Below are positions 55,779 through 64,000 of a stretch of DNA of 64,000 bases, one piece after another. The notes beneath the pieces are model-generated. The model saw nothing but the letters and a program-made list of their open reading frames with translations. It did no database searches and was not told the DNA's origin. Within the stretch, counting starts at the first letter, position 1, and each line of letters begins with the position of its first letter. This DNA comes from Geobacter sp. Its GTDB lineage: Bacteria; Desulfobacterota; Desulfuromonadia; Geobacterales; Pseudopelobacteraceae. The translations under genes and the position numbers were made by a program. The stretch covers positions 310,001 through 374,000 of the forward strand of contig PJFB01000002.1 of assembly GCA_003574895.1 (NCBI GenBank). Direction: 5' to 3'.

Positions 55779-56837
55779 GTGCAACTCAGCATGACTGCAA
55801 AGAAAAGCTTCACTTCCTTTACCCTGGCAACCGACTTCACCATAAGCGGCGACAGGGTCGGCATTTTCGGCGTGTCGGGCAGCGGCAAATCAACCCTGGT
55901 CAGTATGCTGGCAGGACTTCTTGAGCCCGACAGCGGCGAGATTGTCCTTGATGGCGACTGTCTATTCAGCAAAGCTTCCAAAATCAACCTGCGCCCGGAA
56001 CAGCGGCGGATCGCCATGGTCTTTCAACAACACTGCCTGTTTCCCCATCTGAGCGTAAAAAACAATCTGCTCTATGGATTCAAACGCTGCCCTGCCCAAT
56101 ATCGCACCATCGACTTCAATTCCCTGGTTGATGTGCTGAAACTGGAAGGCCTCCTGGGTCGTGGCGTCACAAACCTGTCCGGGGGAGAGAAACAGCGCGT
56201 CGCCCTGGGGCGGGCCATCCTGGCAAACCCCCGCTTGCTGTTGATGGACGAACCGCTTTCGGCACTGGACGATTCCCTGCGCTTCCAGATAATTCCCTAC
56301 CTGAAAAGTGTCGGTGAGCACTTCGGCATCCCCTATCTGTTCATATCCCATTCGCTTGTTGAGATGCGGCTCATGACCGATACCGCCCTGGTTTTTGAAA
56401 AAGGGACCATGGTCGAGCAAACCACCAGCGAGCAGTTGGCCAAAAGCCGTATGGGACAAAGTCCGGTAGGGTACATCAACCTGCTGAAACTGGGACGCCC
56501 GGCACAAAATGACGGGCTTTTCGCCTATCCCTGGGGTGCTTCGCGACTGCTGCTCTCGGTCGGTTCGGAACGTGAGGGGTCCATGGCGGAACTTTCTTCC
56601 AAGGACATCATCCTGTTCAAACAGCACCCTGAAGCAATCAGCGCCCGCAACCTCCTGCAATGCCGCGTGCGCTCGCTGTTCAGCTCGGGAAGGAAGATCG
56701 GCATAGAACTGGATTGTGCCGGCAATACGCTGATCGCGGAAGTTGTCCAGGATGCGGTCAACGAGTTGAACATTACCCAAGACAGCACTATCTATGCTGC
56801 CATCAAGGCTTCCGCATTCCGCATGCTGCCCAGTTGA
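55779..56837 (+). CDS. modC: Molybdate ABC transporter ATPase
   Basis: The 352-residue protein starts at GTG 55779 with GGAG eight bases before. Walker A GVSGSGKSTLV, signature LSGGEKQRVALGRAI and Walker B LLMDEPLSALD are present; the C-terminal Mop/TOBE domain (SARNLLQCRVRSLF) binds molybdate for feedback. It completes modDABC. Confidence 0.95.
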   Translation: MQLSMTAKKSFTSFTLATDFTISGDRVGIFGVSGSGKSTLVSMLAGLLEPDSGEIVLDGDCLFSKASKINLRPEQRRIAMVFQQHCLFPHLSVKNNLLYGFKRCPAQYRTIDFNSLVDVLKLEGLLGRGVTNLSGGEKQRVALGRAILANPRLLLMDEPLSALDDSLRFQIIPYLKSVGEHFGIPYLFISHSLVEMRLMTDTALVFEKGTMVEQTTSEQLAKSRMGQSPVGYINLLKLGRPAQNDGLFAYPWGASRLLLSVGSEREGSMAELSSKDIILFKQHPEAISARNLLQCRVRSLFSSGRKIGIELDCAGNTLIAEVVQDAVNELNITQDSTIYAAIKASAFRMLPS

Positions 56838-56956
56838 TTATTTTTTAGGCATCTGCCTGTACGGCTGGCGCATCTTCCTCCTATCCATCTCCCAAATATC
56901 GCCTATTTTGAGTGCATATTTCTGTAACTTATTGTTATCATTAGCATATTAAGTTT

Positions 56957-56971
56957 TGGCACGCACTATGC
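56957..56971 (+). promoter_or_regulatory. Sigma-54 promoter of nifH
   Basis: TGGCACGCACTATGC has GG (56958-56959) and GC (56970-56971) ten bases apart and a full TGGCACG. It is 146 bases before nifH. The gap from modC to here (56838-56956) holds no gene, and no TGT-N10-ACA site was found. Confidence 0.85.
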
Positions 56972-56987
56972 TATAACATCGACGTAA

Positions 56988-57983
<996 letters not shown>

Positions 57984-57991
57984 ATTGGTAA

Positions 57992-58049
57992 TGTAGGGGT
58001 GGGCCCGCGCCCGCCCGACTCAAGGGCAACCACGCCGGTTGCCCCTACA
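57992..58049. repeat. REP-like inverted repeat between nifH and nifD
   Basis: Outer arms TGTAGGGG (57992-57999) and CCCCTACA (58042-58049) enclose GC-rich inner repeats (GGGCCCGCGCCC, GGGCAACC...GGTTGCCC). The form is that of a short dispersed intergenic element. It could stabilise or uncouple nifH message from nifDK. Confidence 0.6.
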
Positions 58050-58077
58050 CGAGACCATTAATAATCAGGAGATATTT

Positions 58078-59523
58078 ATGTCAAACAAGATAAAGACAAT
58101 TGAAGGGATCACCAAGGAGTCGACCCAGGAGATGATCGATAAGGCCTTGGAAGCGTATCCGGAGAAAGGTAAAAAGAAGCGCACGCCGCACCTGGCGCCA
58201 AATGACCAGGCATCCGGCTCGGCCTGCGTAAAGTCGAACCGTAAGACCGTCCCCGGAGTAATGAGCGCCCGCGGTTGCGCCTATGCCGGCGCCAAAGGGG
58301 TGGTCTGGGGTCCGATCCGCGACATGGTGCACGTCTCCCATGGGCCGGTCGGCTGCGGCTGGTACTCCTGGGGCACCCGACGCAACCTGATGAGCGGCAT
58401 CACCGGTGTCACCAACTTTGCCATGCAGTTCACCTCCGATTTCCAGGAGAAAGACATTGTTTATGGCGGCGACAAGAAGCTGAAGACCCTGCTTGAGGAG
58501 GCCAAGGATCTGTTCCCCCTGGCAAAAGGGATCTCGGTCCTCTCCGAATGCCCGGTGGGGCTCATCGGCGACGACATCAACTCCGTGGCCAAGGCCTCTG
58601 CCAAGGAACTGGACATCCCGATCATCCCCTGCAACTGCGAGGGCTTCCGCGGCGTTTCCCAGTCCCTGGGCCACCACATCTCCAACGACACGATCCGCGA
58701 CTACATCATCGAGACCCGCGAGTTCAGCGAACCGATCGGTCCCTATGACATCGCCCTGATCGGCGAGTACAACATTGGCGGCGACGCTTGGTCAACCAAG
58801 CCACTGCTCGAAGAGTGCGGCTTCAATGTCAAGGCCACCTGGACCGGCGACGGCGAGATCGAAAAGATCGCCGCTACCCACCAGGTGAAGCTCAACGTCA
58901 TCCACTGCTACCGTTCCATGAACTACATGTGCAAGGTTATGGAAGAGAAATACGGCATCCCCTGGATCGAACTCAACTTCTTCGGTCCCACCAAGATCAA
59001 GCAAAGCCTCCGCAAACTGGCCGAGCTGTTCGACGACACCATCAAGGAAAAGGTGGAAGCGGTTATAGCCAAGTACGACCCACTCATGCAGGCGGTGATC
59101 GAAGAGTACAAACCGCGGCTGGAAGGAAAGACCGTAATGCTCTACGTGGGCGGCCTCCGTCCCCGTCACACCATCAATGCCTATGAAGATTTGGGAATGT
59201 CCTGCGTGGGCTCCGGCTACGAATTTGCCCATGGCGATGACTACGACCGGACCGCCTCTGAGATGCCCGAAGCCACCGTGGTCTATGATGATGTTTCGGA
59301 ATATGAATTTGAAGAGTTTGCCCACACCCTCAAGCCGGATCTGGTCGGCAGCGGAATCAAGGAAAAATACCTGTTCCAGAAGATGGGAATTCCCTTCCGT
59401 CAGATGCACAGCTGGGATTATTCCGGCCCATACCACGGCTATCTGGGGTTCCCGATCTTTGCCAGGGATATCGACATGGCAATCAACAGCCCGACCTGGT
59501 CGCTGGTAAAGTCACCCTTCTAA
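58078..59523 (+). CDS. nifD: Mo-nitrogenase alpha subunit
   Basis: The 481-residue protein holds the FeMo-cofactor. P-cluster Cys lie in [20 protein letters not shown] and [11 protein letters not shown]; the cofactor Cys is in [11 protein letters not shown] and the His in [18 protein letters not shown] precedes the ATG at 58078. It lacks the features of the AnfD protein at 50 kb and there is no nearby delta subunit, so this is the Mo enzyme. Confidence 0.98.
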   Translation: MSNKIKTIEGITKESTQEMIDKALEAYPEKGKKKRTPHLAPNDQASGSACVKSNRKTVPGVMSARGCAYAGAKGVVWGPIRDMVHVSHGPVGCGWYSWGTRRNLMSGITGVTNFAMQFTSDFQEKDIVYGGDKKLKTLLEEAKDLFPLAKGISVLSECPVGLIGDDINSVAKASAKELDIPIIPCNCEGFRGVSQSLGHHISNDTIRDYIIETREFSEPIGPYDIALIGEYNIGGDAWSTKPLLEECGFNVKATWTGDGEIEKIAATHQVKLNVIHCYRSMNYMCKVMEEKYGIPWIELNFFGPTKIKQSLRKLAELFDDTIKEKVEAVIAKYDPLMQAVIEEYKPRLEGKTVMLYVGGLRPRHTINAYEDLGMSCVGSGYEFAHGDDYDRTASEMPEATVVYDDVSEYEFEEFAHTLKPDLVGSGIKEKYLFQKMGIPFRQMHSWDYSGPYHGYLGFPIFARDIDMAINSPTWSLVKSPF

Positions 59524-59601
59524 GCAGTACTTAGCAGCAAACCGACAGGAACTACAACAATCTGCCGTGGGACGGATGAGTCCCCGGAGAGGAGATATAA
59601 C

Positions 59602-61071
59602 ATGGCTAACAACTTAGGACTTGCTGTCAAGCCCGTGACCGAGACCACCGTGGAGGAGGTCGAGCGGGTCTCGGCATGGATCAACACCGAAGAATATAAG
59701 GACAAGAACTTTGCCCGCACCTCACTGGTAATCAACCCGGCCCATGCCTGCCAGCCACTGGGCGCCGAGCTCGCCGCCCACGGATTCGAAGGGAGCCTCC
59801 CATTTGTCCATGGTTCCCAGGGATGCGCCTCCTATTACCGCTCTACCCTGAACCGTCACTTCCGCGAGCCCGCACCTGCGGTCTCTGACGCCATGACCGA
59901 GGACGGCGCGGTGTTCGGCGGCCAGAACAACCTGCACGAAGCGTTGGAGAACGCCTATGCCCTTTACAAGCCGAAGATGATGCCGATCTTCACCTCCTGC
60001 ATGCCGGAGATCATTGGCGACGACCTGACCGCGTTCATCAAAAACGCCAGGAACAAGAGCATCGTTCCCAATGATTTTCCGCTCCCGTACGCCAACACGC
60101 CGAGCTTCAACGGCTCCCACGTCCACGGCTACGACTCCATGCTGCTCTCCATCCTCCAGACCCTCACCGCAGGCAAGCAGGTGGAGGGGCGCTGCACCGG
60201 AAAACTGAACCTGCTCCCTGGCTTCGACGCCAACACCGGAAACTACCGTGAATATCACCGGATATGCAAGGAGTTCGGCATCCCTTACACCATCCTCGGC
60301 GATATCTCTGATGTCTTTGATTCGCCGCTGGACGGCCAGTACCGGATCTACCCCGGCGGCACCAAGCTGGACGAAGCTGGAGATTCCATCAACGGCAAAG
60401 TCACCATGGCCATGGGAACCTACTCCACCGCCAAGACCTTCACCTGGATCAAAGATTCCTATTCCGGCAAGCACGTCGCCATGCCTCTGCCTTTCGGCAT
60501 TGCCAAGACCGATGCCTTCCTGATGAAGCTCTCCGAGCTGTTCGGCAAACCGGTTCCGGAATCGCTTAAGGCAGAGCGTGGCCGGGCAATCGACCTCATG
60601 ACCGACGCCCACCAGTACATACACGGCAAGAAGTTTGCGGTGTACGGCGATCCTGATTACCTCCTGGGTTATGTTTCCTTCCTGTTGGAGATGGGCGCTG
60701 TCCCCCATCACATCCTGTGCAGCAAAGGGACAAAGAAGCTGGAGAAAGAGATTCAGGCTCTCCTGGATGGTTCCATGTACGGCGCTGGTTGCAAAATCTA
60801 TATCAACAAGGACCTTTGGCATCTGCGCAGCCTGGCTGCAACAGACCCGGTGGATGCAATCATCGGCGATACCCACGGCAAGTTCGTGGCCCGCGACGTC
60901 AAGATACCGCTGTTCCGTTTCGGATTCCCGATCTTCGACCGTGTCAACCTGCACCGCGTGCCGCTGGTCGGCTACCAGGGTGTGCTCAACATGCTCTCCA
61001 CCATCTGCAACAAGTTCATCGATATCACCGATGAGACCTGTGACGACAGGAACTTCGAGATGATGCGCTGA
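59602..61071 (+). CDS. nifK: Mo-nitrogenase beta subunit
   Basis: The 489-residue protein pairs with NifD. P-cluster Cys lie in HACQPLGAELA, GSQGCASYYRS and TSCMPEIIGDD; the C-terminus FPIFDRVNLHRVPLVGYQG is typical. AGAGGAG precedes the ATG. It ends the nifHDK transcript at a terminator. nifE and nifN are not in the window. Confidence 0.98.
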   Translation: MANNLGLAVKPVTETTVEEVERVSAWINTEEYKDKNFARTSLVINPAHACQPLGAELAAHGFEGSLPFVHGSQGCASYYRSTLNRHFREPAPAVSDAMTEDGAVFGGQNNLHEALENAYALYKPKMMPIFTSCMPEIIGDDLTAFIKNARNKSIVPNDFPLPYANTPSFNGSHVHGYDSMLLSILQTLTAGKQVEGRCTGKLNLLPGFDANTGNYREYHRICKEFGIPYTILGDISDVFDSPLDGQYRIYPGGTKLDEAGDSINGKVTMAMGTYSTAKTFTWIKDSYSGKHVAMPLPFGIAKTDAFLMKLSELFGKPVPESLKAERGRAIDLMTDAHQYIHGKKFAVYGDPDYLLGYVSFLLEMGAVPHHILCSKGTKKLEKEIQALLDGSMYGAGCKIYINKDLWHLRSLAATDPVDAIIGDTHGKFVARDVKIPLFRFGFPIFDRVNLHRVPLVGYQGVLNMLSTICNKFIDITDETCDDRNFEMMR

Positions 61072-61096
61072 CAACCTTGGCAGTACCAGAGGAATC

Positions 61097-61134
61097 AAAA
61101 AAAAGGCCGTACCCGTTTGGGTGCGGCCTTTTTT
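61097..61134. terminator. Bidirectional terminator between nifK and proA
   Basis: GGCCGTACCC (61105-61114) and GGGTGCGGCC (61119-61128) pair around GTTT with six T on the + side and eight A (T on the - strand) on the other. It ends both convergent genes. Confidence 0.9.
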
Positions 61135-61151
61135 GCTTATGGCTATTGTCC

Positions 61152-62408
61152 TTAACTCCGGATCTGACCATCTCCGTAGACTATGAACTTGGTGGTGGTC
61201 AGATCTTCCAACCCCATGGGGCCGAAGGAATGCAACTTGGTGGTGGAGATGCCGATTTCGGCTCCCAAGCCAAGCTGCCCCCCATCGGCGAAGCGGGTTG
61301 ATGCATTGACCAGCACGCAGGAGGAATTGACTTCGCGGATAAAACGCTGGGCATTCGAGTAGTCGCCGGTGACTATGACCTCGGTGTGCAGGGAACCGTA
61401 GCGGTTGATGTGGGCTATGGCCCCGTCCATGTCGTCCACCACCCGGCAGGCCAGGATCAGGTCCAGGTACTCGGCCTGCCAATCCTCTTCGGTGGCAGGT
61501 TTGGCTCCCTGAGCGTATTTCCTGAACTCATCGTCACCGCGCAACTCCACCTTGAGCCCCGCCAGAGTGGCCGCGATGCGGGGGATAAATGCTGCTGCCG
61601 CATCCTTGTGGATCAGGAGCGTTTCCAGGGCATTGCAAACGCCTGGACGCTGGGTCTTTGCATTGACAATGATCGCCTCGGCCTTGGCAAAATCGGCCTG
61701 CGCGTCCACGAAGCAGTGACAGACCCCTTTGTAGTGTTTGATGACCGGGATGCGCGAGTTTTCCACCACGAAGCGGATCAGGCTCTCGCCGCCCCTGGGG
61801 ATGATCAAGTCGATGGACTCTTCCTGTTTGAGCATCTCCAACACCCCCTCCCGCTCGGTAAAGGGGATCAGCGCAAGTGCTGCCGTGGGGAGGCCCATGT
61901 TGCCCATCACGCCCTGCAGAACACCGGCAATGGCCAGGTTGGAGTGGATCGCCTCGGAGCCACCACGCAGGATCACGGCATTGCCGGCCTTGAGACAGAG
62001 GGCGGCCGCATCGGCGGTGACATTGGGCCGCGCTTCATAGATGATGCCGATCACCCCCAACGGAATGCGCATCTTGCCCACCATCAGCTCGTTGGGGCGC
62101 TTCCACATCTTGGTTACTTCACCCACCGGGTCGGGCAGGGCCGCGACCTCGCGCAATGCGTCGGCGATCCCCTTGATTCGCTTTTCATCCAGCATCAGGC
62201 GGTCGAGCATGGCCGCGGACAGCCCTTTCTGCTCTCCTGCCTCCAGGTCCAGGCGGTTCTCCGCAATGATGTGCGGTGTATCTTTTTCCAGCCCAGCCGC
62301 CATTTTCAGCAGCATATCGTTTTTCACACCCGTCGGGATGCGCGCCATCTCCAGAGATGCCTGACGGGCATTGGCGGCGATTTCCCTGACTTTTTCGGTA
62401 ATGCTCAT
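61152..62408 (-). CDS. proA: Gamma-glutamyl phosphate reductase
   Basis: The 418-residue enzyme makes glutamate-5-semialdehyde in proline synthesis. It is an aldehyde-dehydrogenase relative: GVIGIIYEARPNVTADAAAL near residues 110-129, the catalytic Cys in AKTQRPGVCNALETLLIH and NASTRFADGGQLGLGAEIGI near 370-389. GGAG precedes the ATG at 62408. It is divergent from the Hsp20 gene. Confidence 0.96.
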   Translation of the reverse strand: MSITEKVREIAANARQASLEMARIPTGVKNDMLLKMAAGLEKDTPHIIAENRLDLEAGEQKGLSAAMLDRLMLDEKRIKGIADALREVAALPDPVGEVTKMWKRPNELMVGKMRIPLGVIGIIYEARPNVTADAAALCLKAGNAVILRGGSEAIHSNLAIAGVLQGVMGNMGLPTAALALIPFTEREGVLEMLKQEESIDLIIPRGGESLIRFVVENSRIPVIKHYKGVCHCFVDAQADFAKAEAIIVNAKTQRPGVCNALETLLIHKDAAAAFIPRIAATLAGLKVELRGDDEFRKYAQGAKPATEEDWQAEYLDLILACRVVDDMDGAIAHINRYGSLHTEVIVTGDYSNAQRFIREVNSSCVLVNASTRFADGGQLGLGAEIGISTTKLHSFGPMGLEDLTTTKFIVYGDGQIRS

Positions 62409-62522
62409 TTCACTGTCTCCGAAATTCAGATAGTTTCTTGTCGTTTCAACGCAAGTGCAAAGTTTACGCAAAAACCGCTTTTCCTTCAAGACAATATCTT
62501 AAAATTCACTGTTTTCTTGATA

Positions 62523-62572
62523 CGTTATCACCGCGATAACGATATTGACAATCATTATCCATTTGCTAAAAT
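62523..62572 (+). promoter_or_regulatory. Promoter of the Hsp20 gene with a Fur-box-like element
   Basis: TTGACA (62545-62550) and TAAAAT (62567-62572) are 16 bases apart. The 19 bases at 62541-62559 match the Fur consensus GATAATGATAATCATTATC at 17 positions and cover the -35 box. A perfect inverted repeat CGTTATC-N5-GATAACG (62523-62541) adjoins it. Fur control is inferred. Confidence 0.6.
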
Positions 62573-62614
62573 ATAAATGCAGTTAAGCGTTTCTAAAAAA
62601 GGAGGTGTGTGATC

Positions 62615-63169
62615 ATGAGAGCGGCATCTCATCTGAAATCCGTTCGTGACACCGGTGAAAAGGGAGCTGTTCCGGTAAAAATGGAACATGACCCGGGAAA
62701 AGTAGGGAGTTGGCTCGAAACCACAAGATTACCCAACCTGCTGGATGATATGGAAAGAATGATGAGTGATATGTTCCGCCGGCCGTTTGGAGGCTTTGGC
62801 GCGACGCCGTTGCGCGGACTTCTCGGCGAAGCTGTCGGAGGAGGTTTTTCGCCTGCGGTCGATGTCTTCGAGGATGGCGGCAATATCTGCGTAAAAGCCG
62901 ATTTACCGGGCTTCAGCAAGAAAGATATCGAGGTAAAACTGATAGACAACATCCTTGAGATCACTGGCGAGAAAAAGAACGAAGAAAAGATCGATCAGAG
63001 GGATTATCTGAGATTCGAACGTTCCTACGGCAAGTTCAGCAGGACCTTGCGACTGCCAGAAGGATTGGACAGCGAACATGTCACGGCCAACTTCAATGAC
63101 GGCGTGCTTGACATCAGGATACCGAGGGTCGAAGAAAAACGGGCCGTACATCACATTGACATCAAGTAA
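62615..63169 (+). CDS. Hsp20 small heat-shock chaperone
   Basis: The 184-residue protein has an alpha-crystallin domain (about residues 75-175): FSPAVDVFEDGGNICVKADL, FERSYGKFSRTLRLP, NDGVLDIRIPR. AAAGGAGGT lies nine bases before the ATG at 62615; a GTG six bases earlier is too close. It holds unfolded proteins under stress. The upstream Fur-box-like element suggests iron control in addition to or instead of heat control. Confidence 0.92.
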   Translation: MRAASHLKSVRDTGEKGAVPVKMEHDPGKVGSWLETTRLPNLLDDMERMMSDMFRRPFGGFGATPLRGLLGEAVGGGFSPAVDVFEDGGNICVKADLPGFSKKDIEVKLIDNILEITGEKKNEEKIDQRDYLRFERSYGKFSRTLRLPEGLDSEHVTANFNDGVLDIRIPRVEEKRAVHHIDIK

Positions 63170-63217
63170 CAGCTCAAGATCTTGGTAATTTGAGCAAGGT
63201 ACCGTTTAAATGGAGAT

Positions 63218-63248
63218 GGCGGGGCAACAAGAGTTGCCCCGCCGTTTT
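63218..63248. terminator. Terminator between the Hsp20 and second draT genes
   Basis: Eleven-base arms GGCGGGGCAAC and GTTGCCCCGCC pair around AAGA, followed by GTTTT on the + strand. It lies between two convergent genes and probably serves the Hsp20 gene. Confidence 0.75.
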
Positions 63249-63282
63249 CGTGTCCGTTCGTTCCGGAAGTGTATTTTGAGGA

Positions 63283-64000
63283 TCAAAGGGTGCACAGCAC
63301 GTGACGCACCCGGTAATCTCCGCCGATGGCCAGGTATTCGCCTTCACCCTTCATGATGCTGCCGGGAAGCAGGTCGTTGTAAAAAAAGATCTTGCAGAGC
63401 GGAACCCGAACCTCCCACACGGTCGAGCCGAATTCCCAGGCCCTCTCTTCATCGGAGGTGAGCGAGACCAGGTTGTTCAAGCGCACGATCTGCTCCCTTT
63501 TGCCGACCTGTTCCAACACTTCGTGCTCGGTGGCATCGTACGTGCCGCGAAAAAGGGGGATGGTTACGCTTTCCGGATATTTGCGAGGCAGTTCAAATTG
63601 GCAGTATTCATAGAGCAGATCCAGCTGGGAGTTGATGGCGTTGGTGCGGGCGCTCCCCTTCATGACATCCACCGAGTAGTCGAAATAGGCCTCGCTGTGA
63701 ATACCGGAAATACGGTTGCGGTGAAACGTGGGCGCGATTCCCATGCGGCTTTCAACCCAACGCTTGAGTACCGCGCCTTCAATGGAATTGGAATCCATCA
63801 TCCAGCCGCGCAAGAATCGCAGGTAACTGTTTTTGATGCTCTTGCGGGCGATTGCGGTGTCCTGGTCCTGCCAATTGTGGAGTTGGAATTTTACCGACAT
63901 GAAGTCGTTGAATACCAGGGCCCGTTCTTCCTGCGACGGAATGGCGGCCAATTTCTCAAACAGAAACCGGTTGGCCTCCTTTACCCCCTGGATCTCAAGC
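63283..64000 (-). CDS. draT: Second DraT (partial at the window edge)
   Basis: The visible part is about 239 residues and continues beyond 64000. It carries the DraT blocks NDFMSVKFQLHNWQ, FLRGWMMDSNSIEGAVLKRW, LFRGTYDATEHE and KIFFYNDLLPGS. It is clearly related to, but distinct from, the draT at 44.6 kb. The reading frame stays open to the edge (IQGVKEANRFLFEKLA), so the start is outside. It lies near nifHDK as the other lies near anf, which suggests separate control of the two reductases. Confidence 0.88.
   Translation of the reverse strand, partial: LEIQGVKEANRFLFEKLAAIPSQEERALVFNDFMSVKFQLHNWQDQDTAIARKSIKNSYLRFLRGWMMDSNSIEGAVLKRWVESRMGIAPTFHRNRISGIHSEAYFDYSVDVMKGSARTNAINSQLDLLYEYCQFELPRKYPESVTIPLFRGTYDATEHEVLEQVGKREQIVRLNNLVSLTSDEERAWEFGSTVWEVRVPLCKIFFYNDLLPGSIMKGEGEYLAIGGDYRVRHVLCTL

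Noticed and set aside
59722-61482. Very long open frame antisense to nifK and the end of proA
   Set aside because: It mirrors GC-rich codon positions of nifK, has no family resemblance and crosses the nifK-proA terminator.

Overview
The window looks like chromosome from a Geobacterales-type (Desulfuromonadia) diazotroph. The signs are GC-rich genes, an EtfAB/Hdr-type Fe-S oxidoreductase operon, an ANTAR response regulator beside the nif genes, a selenocysteine-containing AhpD-like protein, and DUF116 behind def-fmt. Species cannot be named from the sequence alone. No rRNA, tRNA, CRISPR array or insertion sequence was found.

1-20.6 kb is mostly housekeeping. It holds a hipA-hipB toxin-antitoxin pair with its operators, a MoxR ATPase overlapping a large GH13-like protein, a TPR protein, an HDOD protein, def-fmt-DUF116, an AhpD-like selenoprotein whose UGA is read as Sec, glnE, mtnA, a UvrD/PcrA helicase and gdhA.

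20.8-29.9 kb is a nitrogen-fixation block: etfB-etfA-Fe-S oxidoreductase, an ANTAR regulator, draG, nifB, nifV and two small nif-associated genes. The etf, nifB and (at 57 kb) nifH transcripts share one architecture: a sigma-54 promoter, then a GGC-AANGNN-GCC hairpin that overlaps the 5' arm of an intrinsic terminator, then the gene. This fits control by antitermination through the ANTAR protein.

30-43.2 kb is a molybdenum-linked block on the + strand with ModE-type operators. First comes an unusual trio: a substrate-binding-like protein without a signal peptide, a HypB/UreG-like GTPase and an ABC ATPase without a permease. Next are a methyltransferase, a small molybdopterin-fold protein, a DUF364 protein and an FmdE-like protein. 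Then come a TonB-dependent receptor, TonB and a MolABC/BtuFCD-type ABC transporter, and last a NifA/AnfA-type activator.

43.3-52 kb carries a porin, a draT with a probable CTG start, and on the other strand the Fe-only nitrogenase anfHDGK-anfO with accessory genes. 52.4-56.8 kb holds modE and modD-modABC. 57-61 kb holds nifHDK. The right end has proA, an Hsp20 gene under a Fur-box-like promoter, and a second draT running off the window.

Together the genes describe a Mo-responsive two-nitrogenase system. Mo is taken up by ModABC and probably by a TonB-linked ABC transporter, and sensed by ModE. The Mo and Fe-only enzymes share NifB, and nitrogenase reductase activity is switched by two DraT enzymes and one DraG.
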